A stretch of DNA of 22,602 nucleotides from CAJBIL01 sp044359525 (GCA_044359525.1 JBIKLY010000061.1:1-22602), one strand, 5' to 3'. Shown: positions 7,461-15,738, numbered from the stretch's first letter. The notes: generated by a model not told the origin, from the letters alone. Made by a program: numbers and translations.

Positions 7461-7731
7461 AGACCATCTCCTGTGCAGTGTTCACGAATTTTACAAATGA
7501 TTTAAGCAGTCGATGCAGCAGAGTCCCGGCAAGAAACCGGCACTCATAAACTGGCGCCACAACAGAGCAACATTACCACTGCAGCGCTGTCTTGTATAAC
7601 GCTAATTGCTGGCCATTAGACGCTTTCAAGCTTACGCATCACTTACACTATTTCGTTGCAGCGCAGCATAAATCGGTATTTGGATTGGTGATAAAATTGC
7701 TGCCCCAAACACCACGAAAAACGCAAAAACC
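7461..7731. promoter_or_regulatory. Divergent promoter region between acs and the UPF0114-fumarase operon
   Basis: These 271 bases have no supported gene. On the plus strand an extended -10-like sequence, TGATAAAAT (7689-7697), sits 34 nt before the UPF0114 start; its -35 is poor. On the minus strand TGTAAAAT (complement of 7488-7495) lies about 28 nt before the acs ATG and is a possible -10. The complement of 7601-7615 reads TGGCCAGCAATTAGC, resembling a sigma-54 -24/-12 element with one mismatch in the -12 half. All of these are motif matches by eye only. Confidence 0.4.
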
Positions 7732-8277
7732 ATGGCCACCAAGCCCACCATCGCAAAACTGGAAATGTTCATCTTCTGGAGCCGCTGGCTGCAGGCGCCG
7801 CTTTACCTCGGCCTGATCGTCGCGCAGGGCGTCTATGTCTACCTGTTCATGGTCGAACTCTCGCACCTGATCCAGAACTCGTTTTTCAGCAACGCGCACA
7901 TCAACGAAACCGAGGTCATGCTGGTCGTACTTGGCCTGATCGACGTGGTGATGATCGCCAACCTGCTGATCATGGTCATCATCGGCGGTTACGAAACCTT
8001 TGTTTCAAGACTCGACCTCGAAGGCCATCCGGATCAGCCTGAGTGGCTCTCGCACGTCAACGCCGGCGTGTTGAAAATCAAGCTATCGACAGCGATCATC
8101 GGCATCTCATCGATCCACCTGCTGAAGACCTTCATCAACGCCGCCAACATGAGCCAGCACACCATCCAGTGGCAGGTCATCATCCATGTCGTATTCCTGT
8201 TCTCGGCAATGGCCATGGTGTGGGTCGACAAAACCATGAACCAGACGCTCGCGATGAGCAAAGCACACTCGCACTAA
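7732..8277 (+). CDS. UPF0114 (YqhA/TIGR00645) family inner-membrane protein
   Basis: This 181-aa protein has about four hydrophobic segments: near residues 22-45, 61-85, 120-140 and 148-165. It carries hallmarks I associate with UPF0114: FIFWSRWLQAPLYLGLI near the N-terminus, ANLLIMVIIGGYETFVSR in the middle, and KIKLSTAIIGISSIHLLKTF followed by a terminal helix. The family function is unknown, although membership is common in proteobacteria. There is no clear Shine-Dalgarno before the ATG. The gene is followed after 16 nt by class I fumarase, so the two very likely share a transcript, but the sequence gives no mechanism linking them. Confidence 0.92.
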   Translation: MATKPTIAKLEMFIFWSRWLQAPLYLGLIVAQGVYVYLFMVELSHLIQNSFFSNAHINETEVMLVVLGLIDVVMIANLLIMVIIGGYETFVSRLDLEGHPDQPEWLSHVNAGVLKIKLSTAIIGISSIHLLKTFINAANMSQHTIQWQVIIHVVFLFSAMAMVWVDKTMNQTLAMSKAHSH

Positions 8278-8293
8278 CCAGAGAGAGCCCGAA

Positions 8294-9814
8294 ATGACTA
8301 CCATTCGCCAGGAAGACTTCATCCAGTCGGTCGCCGACGCCTTCCAGTACATCAGCTACTACCATCCGCTCGACTACATCAAGGCGCTCGGCGCCGCCTA
8401 CGAGCGCGAACAGAGCGCTGCAGCAAAAGACGCAATCGCCCAGATCCTGACCAATAGCCGCATGTGCGCCGAAGGCCACCGCCCGATCTGCCAGGATACC
8501 GGCATCGCGGTAATCTTCCTCAAGGTCGGCATGGACGTGCGCTGGGACGCCACGCTCTCGGTGCAGGATATGTGTAACGAAGGCGTGCGCCGCGCCTACG
8601 GTAACCCGGACAACAAGTTGCGCGCATCGGTGCTGCTCGATCCGGCCGGCAAGCGTACGAACTCGAAGGACAACACGCCGGCTGTCGTGCATTACGAGAT
8701 CGTTCCCGGCCACCACGTCGAAGTGATCTGCGCGGCAAAGGGCGGCGGCTCGGAGAACAAATCCAAGTTCTACGCGCTCAACCCCTCCGACTCGATCGTC
8801 GACTGGGTGCTCAAAACCGTACCGACGATGGGCGCCGGCTGGTGCCCGCCGGGCATCCTCGGCATCGGCATCGGCGGCACGCCGGAAAAGGCCATGCTGC
8901 TGGCCAAGGAATCGCTGATGGCGCCGGTCGACATGCACGAATTGCTTGCCCGTGGCGCAAGCAACCGCGTCGAGGAACTGCGTCTCGAACTGTACGAGAA
9001 AGTAAACGCCCTCGGCATCGGCGCACAAGGCCTCGGCGGCCTGACCACCGTACTCGACGTGAAAATCCTCGACTATCCGACACACGCCGCCTCGCTGCCG
9101 GTCGCCATGATCCCGAACTGCGCCGCGACGCGTCACGCGCACTTCCACCTCGACGGCTCTGGCCCGGCCATCCTGACGCCGCCCGACCTCAACGAATGGC
9201 CGAAGGTCAACTGGGCGCCGGATACTGAAAAATCGACGCGAGTGAATCTCGACACGCTGACGCCGGCCGAAGTGGCCGCCTGGAAGCCGGGTCAGACCCT
9301 GCTCCTCAATGGCAAGATGCTGACCGGCCGCGACGCCGCGCACAAGCGCATCCAGGATATGTTGGCAAAAGGCGAGAAGCTGCCGGTCGACTTTACGAAT
9401 CGGGTGATCTATTACGTCGGCCCGGTCGATCCGGTACGCGACGAAGCCGTCGGCCCGGCCGGCCCGACTACTGCCACACGTATGGACGGCTTCACCGAAA
9501 TGATGCTGGCGCAAACCGGCCTGATCTCGATGGTCGGCAAGGCCGAACGTGGCCCGAAGGCGATTGAGGCGATCCAGAAACACAAGTCGGCCTACCTGAT
9601 GGCTGTTGGTGGCGCCGCCTATCTGGTCGCCAAGGCGATCAAGACGGCGAAGGTCGTCGGTTTCGCCGATCTGGGCATGGAAGCAATCTACGAGTTCGAC
9701 GTAAAAGACATGCCGGTGACGGTCGCGGTTGATTCTTCCGGCATCTCGGTGCACAACACCGGGCCCAAGGAATGGCAGGCAAAGATCGGCAAGATTCCGG
9801 TTAAAGTCGCCTGA
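8294..9814 (+). CDS. fumA: Fumarate hydratase, class I (iron-sulfur, FumA-type)
   Basis: This 506-aa enzyme interconverts fumarate and malate in the TCA cycle and is of the oxygen-sensitive [4Fe-4S] class. Three cysteines have the family spacing: C66 in PICQDTG, C184 in GWCPPG, and C276 in IPNCAATRH. The gaps of 118 and 92 residues compare with 119 and 94 in E. coli FumA as I recall. The N-terminal alpha domain and C-terminal beta domain (from about residue 310, KMLTGRDAAHKR, VGPAGPTTATRMDG) are fused in one chain. The ATG follows GAGAGAG as ribosome binding site, 16 nt after UPF0114. The gene ends 16 nt before a very strong terminator. The symbol is by class; fumB is equally possible. Confidence 0.96.
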   Translation: MTTIRQEDFIQSVADAFQYISYYHPLDYIKALGAAYEREQSAAAKDAIAQILTNSRMCAEGHRPICQDTGIAVIFLKVGMDVRWDATLSVQDMCNEGVRRAYGNPDNKLRASVLLDPAGKRTNSKDNTPAVVHYEIVPGHHVEVICAAKGGGSENKSKFYALNPSDSIVDWVLKTVPTMGAGWCPPGILGIGIGGTPEKAMLLAKESLMAPVDMHELLARGASNRVEELRLELYEKVNALGIGAQGLGGLTTVLDVKILDYPTHAASLPVAMIPNCAATRHAHFHLDGSGPAILTPPDLNEWPKVNWAPDTEKSTRVNLDTLTPAEVAAWKPGQTLLLNGKMLTGRDAAHKRIQDMLAKGEKLPVDFTNRVIYYVGPVDPVRDEAVGPAGPTTATRMDGFTEMMLAQTGLISMVGKAERGPKAIEAIQKHKSAYLMAVGGAAYLVAKAIKTAKVVGFADLGMEAIYEFDVKDMPVTVAVDSSGISVHNTGPKEWQAKIGKIPVKVA

Positions 9815-9830
9815 TCGGCACGTTGCAACC

Positions 9831-9867
9831 AATACGAAGCCGGCAGCACGCCGGCTTCGTATTTTCA
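9831..9867 (+). terminator. Strong Rho-independent terminator after fumarase
   Basis: A perfect 14-bp stem, AATACGAAGCCGGC (9831-9844) and GCCGGCTTCGTATT (9850-9863), has a 5-nt loop and is followed by TTTC. It sits 16 nt past the fumarase stop. Because the A/T-rich base of the stem is also symmetrical, it could work weakly on the opposite strand. Confidence 0.92.
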
Positions 9868-9882
9868 CACAGGGCAAACCCC

Positions 9883-9957
9883 ATGAGCATCGAGCACCAC
9901 AGCAACAAGGCCTGTTTCGTCGAAGCAGCGCAGACGCTCAACGCGGCCATCAACTAG
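9883..9957 (+). CDS. Possible 24-codon upstream ORF or gene remnant before murI
   Basis: An ATG-initiated 24-codon ORF (begins MSIEHHSNKACFVEAAQTLN) lies between the fumarase terminator and murI. Its stop (TAG, 9955-9957) is 8 nt before the murI ATG. The murI start has no recognisable Shine-Dalgarno, so ribosomes finishing this ORF could re-initiate at murI. The peptide reads like the amphipathic beginning of a normal protein, so it may instead be the 5' stub of a decayed gene. I do not recognise a family. Its own ribosome binding site is weak (CAGGG). Confidence 0.35.
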   Translation: MSIEHHSNKACFVEAAQTLNAAIN

Positions 9958-9965
9958 TCCAGTTC

Positions 9966-10751
9966 ATGATCGGCGTCTTTGACAGCGGCATCGGTGGCCT
10001 GTCGGTACTGGCGGCGATTGCGCGCGTCCTGCCGCAGGCTGATCTCGTCTACCTTGCCGATACCGCCCACCTGCCCTACGGCGACAAGGACGACGCTTTC
10101 ATCCGCCGCCGCGTATTGACGATCGGAGCGCATCTCGTCGAACAAGGCTGCACGCTCATCGTCGTCGCCTGCAACACGGCCACCGCCGCTGCCGTCGCGG
10201 CTTTTCGCGAAACCTTCCCGGAGATCCCGGTGGTTGGCGTCGAACCCGGCGTCAAACCGGCCGCCGCCGCGTCGAAAAGCGGCCGCATCGCTGTTCTGGC
10301 CACGGCATCGACGGCGCGCAGCGAACGACTGGCGCATCTCATCCGTCAACACGCCGGCAAGGTCCAGGTCGACGTCGAAGCCTGTCCTGGCTGGGCCAGC
10401 ATGGTCGAGTCGTTGCAGCTCGATGGCCCGGCCTTTACCGAAGAAGCCCGCCGCCACCTCACCCCGCTGCTCGCCGCCGGCGCTGACCAGATCATCCTCG
10501 GCTGCACGCACTACGCCTTCCTCGCGCCGGTGCTTGAAGAGATCATCGCCGGGCGCGCACAACTGGTCGACGTCGCCGATGCCGTCGCCCGCCAGTGCGT
10601 CCGCCTGGCCGGCGCATCGGCGCTCGGCAAGGGCCGCCTCACCCTGCTCGCCAGCGCGCACCCGGAGCGCCTGCAAACTGCGCTTCCGGCGCTCGGGCTC
10701 AACTGGCTGACACCGAGGCTAAGCGGCCCGGCCCGACGAATCGCCGCATAG
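9966..10751 (+). CDS. murI: Glutamate racemase
   Basis: This 261-aa cytosolic enzyme makes D-glutamate for peptidoglycan. The start chosen is the ATG giving MIGVFDSGIGGLS, the canonical MurI N-terminus. The frame stays open upstream, but that region overlaps the fumarase gene and its terminator. Catalytic residues are present: D6 and S7 in FDSG, C69 in VVACNTAT, and C180-T181-H182 in LGCTHY. YLADTAHLPYGD (29-40) is the conserved substrate region. The length is normal. There is no clear ribosome binding site, and a short ORF ends 8 nt upstream, suggesting coupled translation. The paiB-like gene follows after 21 nt with its own good ribosome binding site. Confidence 0.96.
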   Translation: MIGVFDSGIGGLSVLAAIARVLPQADLVYLADTAHLPYGDKDDAFIRRRVLTIGAHLVEQGCTLIVVACNTATAAAVAAFRETFPEIPVVGVEPGVKPAAAASKSGRIAVLATASTARSERLAHLIRQHAGKVQVDVEACPGWASMVESLQLDGPAFTEEARRHLTPLLAAGADQIILGCTHYAFLAPVLEEIIAGRAQLVDVADAVARQCVRLAGASALGKGRLTLLASAHPERLQTALPALGLNWLTPRLSGPARRIAA

Positions 10752-10772
10752 CGTCCGAACAAGGAAAAACCG

Positions 10773-11411
10773 ATGTACCTGCCCAAACATTTCGCCGAGC
10801 CGCGTATCGAGGCAATGCACGAACTGATACGCGCGTATCCCCTGGCGACGCTGGTGACGCTTACCGCGAACGGCCTCGATGCCAACCACATTCCGCTGCA
10901 ACTCGTCGCCGATGCAACGCCATTCGGCACACTGCAAGGACACGTCGCGCGCGCCAATCCGCTGTGGCAGGACTTCAATGAGAAGGTCGAGGTGCTGCTC
11001 ATTTTCCAGGGGCCCGATGCCTACATTTCGCCGTCGTGGTACCCGAGCAAGAAGGAAAACGGCAAGGCGGTGCCAACCTGGAACTACTCGGTTGTTCATG
11101 CGCACGGCACGTTGTGCGTGATCGACGATGCCAGCTGGGTGCGCGCGCAGATCGAGGCGCTGACGACGCGGCACGAGGCCGCGCTCCCTCACCCGTGGGC
11201 GGTCGGCGATGCGCCGCATGACTACACGGAAAAGCTGATCGGCGCGGTGGTCGGCATCGAGATCGTCATCAGCCGCATCGAAGGCAAATGGAAGACCAGC
11301 CAGAACCAGCCGGCGGAAAATCAGGCTGGCGTGGTCGAGGCGCTGCGCCGCAGCGACAATGTGGCGATGGCTGACCTGATCGAAGCGCGAGCAAAAACGG
11401 TCGACCAGTGA
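10773..11411 (+). CDS. PaiB-like FMN-binding protein (putative negative transcriptional regulator family)
   Basis: This 212-aa protein matches the PaiB/FMN-binding split-barrel family: MYLPKHFAEPRIEAMHELI at the start, then LATLVTLTANGLDANHIPL. The middle has GHVARANPLWQDF, the signature AYISPSWYPSKKENGKAVPTWNY is split across about 87-109, and the C-terminal part has KLIGAVVGIEIVISRIEGKWKTSQNQP. Bacillus PaiB was described as a repressor of sporulation and protease genes, but many members are probably flavin-dependent enzymes. A regulatory role here is not shown. AAGGAAA lies 7 nt before the ATG. The stop overlaps the flavoprotein start (GTGA), so the two are co-translated and may work on related chemistry. 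Confidence 0.92.
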   Translation: MYLPKHFAEPRIEAMHELIRAYPLATLVTLTANGLDANHIPLQLVADATPFGTLQGHVARANPLWQDFNEKVEVLLIFQGPDAYISPSWYPSKKENGKAVPTWNYSVVHAHGTLCVIDDASWVRAQIEALTTRHEAALPHPWAVGDAPHDYTEKLIGAVVGIEIVISRIEGKWKTSQNQPAENQAGVVEALRRSDNVAMADLIEARAKTVDQ

Positions 11412-12670
11412 AACTGACTGCCGACGCACTCCCCGCTGCCGTCGCCATCATCGGCGGCGGCCCGGCCGGCCTGATGGCGGCGGAAGTGCTGAGCCGCGGC
11501 GGCGTGCAGGTCGACCTCTACGATGCGATGCCCTCGGTCGGCCGTAAGTTCCTGATGGCCGGCAAGGGCGGCATGAACATCACGCATTCGGAACCGGCGA
11601 CCGCCTTCCGGGCGCGCTACGGCACGCGCCAGGACCGCATCGCACCGCTGCTCGACGCCTTCGGGCCGGACGCTGTGCGCGACTGGATGCGGGAACTGGG
11701 TTTTGCCTCCTTCGTCGGCAGCTCCGGGCGCGTTTTCCCGACCGACATGAAGGCCGCGCCACTACTGCGTGCCTGGCTGCAGCGGCTGCGCGAAGCCGGT
11801 GTGCGCTTTCACATGCGGCATCGCTGCTGCGGCCTTGCGCGTAGCGCAAGCGGTCGGACAGAACTTCGTTTTGCAACGCCCGCTGGCGAACATCTGACCG
11901 AAGCCGACAGCGTGATTCTGGCGCTCGGCGGCGGCAGCTGGGCGAAGCTTGGCTCCGATGGCCGTTGGGTGAGCATGCTTGAACAGGCCGGCGTTGCCGT
12001 CGCGCCGCTACGCCCGTCGAACTGCGGCTTTGACGTGAACTGGAGCGACCATTTTCGCGAGCGTTTTGCCGGCCAGCCGGTCAAATCGGTGGTCGCCTCA
12101 TTCACCGACGCGGTCGGCATTCATCATCAGCGGCAAAGCGAATTCGTCGTCAGCGAAAACGGCGTCGAAGGCAGCCTGATCTACGCCCTGTCGGCGCCGC
12201 TGCGCGACAAGATCGCCGCCGATGGCGCCGCAACGCTGCATCTCGACCTGCTGCCCGGCCACGAGCTGCCGCGCGTGATCGCCGAGATCGCCCACCCGCG
12301 CGGTGCCCGCTCACTCTCCAGCCATCTGCACAGCCGCCTCGGCATCAAGGGCGTCAAGGCCGGCTTGCTGCGCGAGTTCGTCGCGGCCGAGGATTTTGCC
12401 CACCCGCAACGTCTTGGCGCAGCGATCAAGGCCTTGCCCCTACCGCTTGTTGCGCCGCGCCCGCTCGACGAAGCGATCAGCAGCGCCGGCGGGGTAATGT
12501 TCGAAGCGCTCGATACACAGTTGATGATCGACAATTTGCCCGGCATTTTCTGCGCCGGCGAGATGCTGGATTGGGAAGCGCCGACCGGCGGCTACCTGCT
12601 CACCGCCTGCTTCGCCAGCGGTCGCGCTGCGGGACTCGGCGCGCTGGCCTGGCTGTGTCAAAGGCGGTAA
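11408..12670 (+). CDS. HI0933-like / TIGR03862-family FAD-dependent flavoprotein (BaiN/YhiN-related)
   Basis: This 420-aa protein starts with GTG overlapping the upstream TGA by four bases. The N-terminus is a Rossmann FAD site, AVAIIGGGPAGLMAAEVLSR (G16-x-G18-x-x-G21), followed by VGRKFLMAGKGGMNITHSE, a diagnostic motif of the HI0933 family. Further signatures are GSSGRVFPTDMKAAPLL, LALGGGSWAKLGSDG, and the C-terminal SSAGGVMFEALD and FCAGEMLDWEAPTGGYLLT. Length fits the TIGR03862 (PP_4765-type) subgroup. The reaction is unknown for most members; some relatives act as NAD(P)H-dependent reductases. Coupling to the PaiB-like FMN protein suggests a shared flavin-based function, which is inference. 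A palindromic repeat starts 5 nt after the stop. Confidence 0.92.
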   Translation: MKLTADALPAAVAIIGGGPAGLMAAEVLSRGGVQVDLYDAMPSVGRKFLMAGKGGMNITHSEPATAFRARYGTRQDRIAPLLDAFGPDAVRDWMRELGFASFVGSSGRVFPTDMKAAPLLRAWLQRLREAGVRFHMRHRCCGLARSASGRTELRFATPAGEHLTEADSVILALGGGSWAKLGSDGRWVSMLEQAGVAVAPLRPSNCGFDVNWSDHFRERFAGQPVKSVVASFTDAVGIHHQRQSEFVVSENGVEGSLIYALSAPLRDKIAADGAATLHLDLLPGHELPRVIAEIAHPRGARSLSSHLHSRLGIKGVKAGLLREFVAAEDFAHPQRLGAAIKALPLPLVAPRPLDEAISSAGGVMFEALDTQLMIDNLPGIFCAGEMLDWEAPTGGYLLTACFASGRAAGLGALAWLCQRR

Positions 12671-12674
12671 AAAT

Positions 12675-12773
12675 CCACCACGGAGACAAAAGGCACAGAG
12701 AATCACAGAGAAAATCATCTGCTTTAAAGATTTTCTCTGTGTTTCCTCCGTGCCTCTGTGCCTCCGTGGTAGG
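12675..12773. repeat. Palindromic repeat, copy 2 (divergent CACGGAGG/CACAGAGG subtype)
   Basis: The right arm (complement) reads CACGGAGG, CACAGAGG, CACGGAGG, spacer AAA, then CACAGAGA: 12761-12768, 12753-12760, 12745-12752, and 12734-12741. The left arm mirrors it with one unit shortened (12679-12686, 12687-12693, 12694-12701, spacer AT, 12704-12711). The inner 13 bp pair perfectly (12704-12716 with 12729-12741) around a 12-nt loop. The layout equals copy 1, but the bases are a different subtype and no flanking duplication was found. It starts 5 nt past the flavoprotein stop and could act as a 3' hairpin for that transcript. Confidence 0.85.
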
Positions 12774-12854
12774 TGTTGAGTGGTTCTCATGCCCGTTCAG
12801 CGCACATGCCAGGCCTCTATGGTGCTAACCTGATGCCCCGAACGATCAACCGCC

Positions 12855-13868
12855 ATGAATAAACCAAACGCCCCCACCATCCACGAATACGCCGCCTGGA
12901 CGCTGGCAGTGCTGGGCATCTTCTTCGTCCTCAAATTTCATCTGCTGCCGGCGCTGATTGCCGGGCTGCTGGTCTATGAATTGGTACATGTCTTCTTTCC
13001 GCTCTTTGTCCGCCATCTGTCGACCGGACGCGCCAAAGGCGTCGCAGTCGGCCTGATCGTCCTGCTGGTCCTCGGCCTGGTTGCCGCAGCGAGCTTCGGC
13101 ATCATCGTCTACATGAAGAGCGAGGGTGGCAGCCTGTCCGCGCTGCTCGCCAAGATGGCCGACATCCTCGAAAGTTCACGCGCCACACTGCCCAAGTGGC
13201 TGGCTGCCTACCTGCCGAGCAGCGCCGAAGGCATCAGCGACAACCTGAGCCACTGGCTGCGCGAACACGCCGCCGAACTGCAGCTGATCGGCAAGGAAAC
13301 CGGCCACATACTGGCGCACATGCTGATCGGCATGGTCATCGGCGCCATGGTTTCGCTGCGCGAAGCCAGTGCAACAGACAGCAACGGCCCGCTCGCCAAA
13401 GCACTCGCCGAGCGCATTTTCCGCATGGGCGAGGCCTTCCGCCGTATCGTCTTTGCACAGGTGCGCATCTCGGCGATCAACACCGTATTCACGGCGATCT
13501 ATCTGGCCCTCCTATTACCGCTGTTCGGTGTGAGCCTGCCGCTGACCAAGACGATGATCGTCGTCACCTTCATTGCCGGGCTGCTACCGGTGATCGGCAA
13601 TCTGATTTCGAACACGGTGATCTTCGTCGTCAGCCTGGCGCATTCGCCGGGCGTGGCGATGTCCTCGCTCGGCTTCCTCATCGTAATCCACAAGCTCGAA
13701 TATTTCCTCAACGCGCGCATCGTCGGTACGCAGATCAACGCCAAGGCCTGGGAACTGCTCACCGCCATGCTGGTGATGGAAAGCGCCTTTGGCCTGCCCG
13801 GCCTGGTCGCGGCACCGATCTGCTACGCCTGGCTGAAAGACGAGCTCAAGCAGCGCGGGCTGATCTGA
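12855..13868 (+). CDS. AI-2E / PerM family transporter-like membrane protein
   Basis: This 337-aa inner-membrane protein has a hydrophobic pair near residues 12-45, a segment at about 56-78, a soluble loop at about 85-150, and several helices to the C-terminus. This is the AI-2E/UPF0118 plan. Conserved-looking parts are GEAFRRIVFAQVRISAINTVFTAIYL (about 194-219), LPVIGNLISNTVIFVVSL (about 235-252), and a C-terminal EYFLNARIVGTQINAKAWELL segment. Family members include the TqsA exporter and Na+/H+ antiporters, so the substrate cannot be assigned. The ATG lacks a strong ribosome binding site. The stop overlaps the start of the next gene (TGATG). Confidence 0.9.
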   Translation: MNKPNAPTIHEYAAWTLAVLGIFFVLKFHLLPALIAGLLVYELVHVFFPLFVRHLSTGRAKGVAVGLIVLLVLGLVAAASFGIIVYMKSEGGSLSALLAKMADILESSRATLPKWLAAYLPSSAEGISDNLSHWLREHAAELQLIGKETGHILAHMLIGMVIGAMVSLREASATDSNGPLAKALAERIFRMGEAFRRIVFAQVRISAINTVFTAIYLALLLPLFGVSLPLTKTMIVVTFIAGLLPVIGNLISNTVIFVVSLAHSPGVAMSSLGFLIVIHKLEYFLNARIVGTQINAKAWELLTAMLVMESAFGLPGLVAAPICYAWLKDELKQRGLI

Positions 13869-14314
13869 TGCACATCTGGGTCGATGCCGATGCCTGCCCC
13901 AAGGTCATCAAGGACATCCTCTTTCGCGCCGCAACACGCACGAAGATTTCACTGACTCTGGTCGCCAATCAGACGCTCTACGTACCGCCCTCACCCTACA
14001 TCCGCAGCGTGCAGGTACCGGCCGGATTCGATGTCGCCGACAACGAGATCGTCAAACGCGTCAGCCCCGGCGATCTGGTGATCAGCAGCGACCTGCCGCT
14101 TGCTGCCGATGTCATCGCGAAAGGCGGCCACGTTTTAAGCCACCGTGGCGAATGGTATTCGGCAGCCAATATCGGCCCGCTGCTCAACATGCGCGACTTC
14201 ATGGACAATCTGCGCGCCAGCGGCGTGCAGACCGGCGGCCCACCGCCGATGAGCCAAAGCGAGAGCAAGGCGTTCGCCGGGCATCTGGACCGCTTTCTGG
14301 TACAGCAAGCGTAA
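13868..14314 (+). CDS. YaiI/YqxD (DUF188, UPF0178) family protein
   Basis: This 148-aa soluble protein begins MHIWVDADACPKVIKDIL, the signature of the DUF188 family, whose members are related to PIN/NYN-type nucleases. Acidic residues D6 and D8 open the fold, and DLVISSDLPLAADVIAKGG in the middle and HRGEWYSAANIG further on are typical of the family. The C-terminus has SGVQTGGPPPMSQSESKAFAGHLDRFL, also family-like. The biochemical role is unproven; a nuclease-like role is an inference from fold. The start overlaps the AI-2E stop by one base, so translation is coupled. The following 260 bases to 14574 hold nothing I can support. Confidence 0.93.
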   Translation: MHIWVDADACPKVIKDILFRAATRTKISLTLVANQTLYVPPSPYIRSVQVPAGFDVADNEIVKRVSPGDLVISSDLPLAADVIAKGGHVLSHRGEWYSAANIGPLLNMRDFMDNLRASGVQTGGPPPMSQSESKAFAGHLDRFLVQQA

Positions 14315-14574
14315 GTACAGCTCGCTTAGCCGAGAGATTACGGCCATTTGGCTTGAAGGGACTTCCTGCGCTGACTTTCCACGCCAGGAAATTTGCCGCC
14401 AAGCACATCTCAGAAATAAGCTGATTTAGCCCCCAAGGCGTTGTCCCTATGGGGTCGCCTGCAAAACGGGGTGGAAGAGATTTTCGGTTTCTGGATGGCA
14501 CAGCCGCCCGCGCGGAATTTTCAATGCCATGCCGCTGCCGCAAGAACAGTGAGACTTTCGACGAACAGGCCGTT

Positions 14575-15738
14575 TCAGGCGCGGAGCAGATCGAGCGACG
14601 GGTATGGGCCGTCGAGCACCTTCGCCGAGGGCACACCCCACCAGCGCTCAAGGGCTGTTGCATAAAGGCTACGAAAATCGACCGAGAATGGCGGATTGCC
14701 GTTGCCGTCGAGCCGATCCAGCCGCGGCACCTCACCGTACAGCCCGCCGCGCACTCGACCGCCGAGCACGAAATGCGGCGCTGCCGTGCCATGATCGGTG
14801 CCATTGGACTGATTCTCTTTCGGCCGACGGCCGAATTCTGCGTAGGTCATGACCAGCATATCGTTCCAGCGCCCGAGTTCGCCGAGCGCATTTTTTAGCG
14901 CCAGCAAGCCCTCGGCTAACTGTTTGAGCAAGTTGGCATGGGTGCCGGGCTGGTTCTGGTGCGTATCGAAGCCACTCAGTGTCAGACGCAGCGCCGCGAC
15001 GCCGCCCTTTCCACTGCCGGAGGCGAGTACCTGACAGCCGGTTTTTACGGCATTACCGAAGGCGCCGCCGGGAAAAACGGTTTTGAAAACATAGGCGGTG
15101 TTGAGTCGGCTCGCGGCGTAGGCAACATCCGATTCAACCTTGAGCAGATGCTTCAAGGCCGCATTGCCGCTGGCTTCGGCTGGGTGCGCGAGTTTCGCCG
15201 CGCGCAGAAACTGATCGGTATTGCTCAGCGCGATGGCGCGCGTACCGGCACCGGCAAGCGGGCCGAGTTCGCTGGCGCCGACCAGCACGCCATCGGCGAC
15301 ATAGGATGCAGGCGTCGGGTTGGCGGCGAAAGCGCGTGCCAGCCAGCCGTCGTGCAGAAATTCATCGCTTTTCGAGGCGGTATCCCAGATCTCGATCGAA
15401 CGAAAATGCGAAAGATTGGGCGCCGGGTAACCGACCGTCTGCACAATCGCCAGCTCGCGCGCCTGCCACAGCGCCATCAGGGGTTGCAGGGCGGGATGCA
15501 GCGCGCTGCGCTCGTCAAGCTGCAACACGTCTTCGCGCTTGATGCCGATGCGCGGGCGGAGGCGGGCGTATTCGGGGTCGGCAAACGGAATGACGGTATT
15601 GAGGCCATCGTTGGCGCCCTTCAGCTCCACCAGGATCAACAGGCGGCTATAGTCCGGCCCGGCTGCCCAGGCCAGCTGCGGTGAAAGCGAAACAAAGCCG
15701 GTTGCAGCAAGCCCTTTGAGAAAATCGCGACGTTGCAT
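14575..15738 (-). CDS. Tat-exported DUF1501 family protein
   Basis: This 387-aa protein starts at ATG 15736-15738. A GTG two codons earlier overlaps the Shine-Dalgarno GGGAGG (15744-15749) and is rejected. The N-terminus MQRRDFLKGLAATGF is a twin-arginine signal, with likely cleavage after AWA near residue 25. DUF1501 features follow: LILVELKGANDGLNTVIPF, the NLSHFRSIEIWDTAS region, GFDTHQNQPGTH, and TYAEFGRRPKENQSNGTDHG, a histidine/aspartate-rich segment typical of this alkaline-phosphatase-like (sulfatase-related) family. Folded export suggests a bound metal or cofactor. It is the last gene of the operon, 10 nt after DUF1800, the usual partner. The function of the pair is not established. 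Confidence 0.93.
   Translation of the reverse strand: MQRRDFLKGLAATGFVSLSPQLAWAAGPDYSRLLILVELKGANDGLNTVIPFADPEYARLRPRIGIKREDVLQLDERSALHPALQPLMALWQARELAIVQTVGYPAPNLSHFRSIEIWDTASKSDEFLHDGWLARAFAANPTPASYVADGVLVGASELGPLAGAGTRAIALSNTDQFLRAAKLAHPAEASGNAALKHLLKVESDVAYAASRLNTAYVFKTVFPGGAFGNAVKTGCQVLASGSGKGGVAALRLTLSGFDTHQNQPGTHANLLKQLAEGLLALKNALGELGRWNDMLVMTYAEFGRRPKENQSNGTDHGTAAPHFVLGGRVRGGLYGEVPRLDRLDGNGNPPFSVDFRSLYATALERWWGVPSAKVLDGPYPSLDLLRA

Noticed and set aside
8180..9877. A 565-codon open frame antisense to fumarase.
   Set aside because: It is the mirror of a real, high-GC gene with all catalytic motifs on the plus strand. The antisense product is Arg/Asp/His-rich with no recognisable domain.
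9729..9965. N-terminal extension of the murI frame into fumarase.
   Set aside because: It would cross the strong terminator and fumarase end; MIGVFDSG is the normal MurI start.
14315..14574. A possible extra gene or degenerate repeat between the YaiI gene and DUF1501.
   Set aside because: Short frames exist on both strands, but none has a credible start, ribosome binding site or recognisable product. I found no strong terminator or repeat there by eye.
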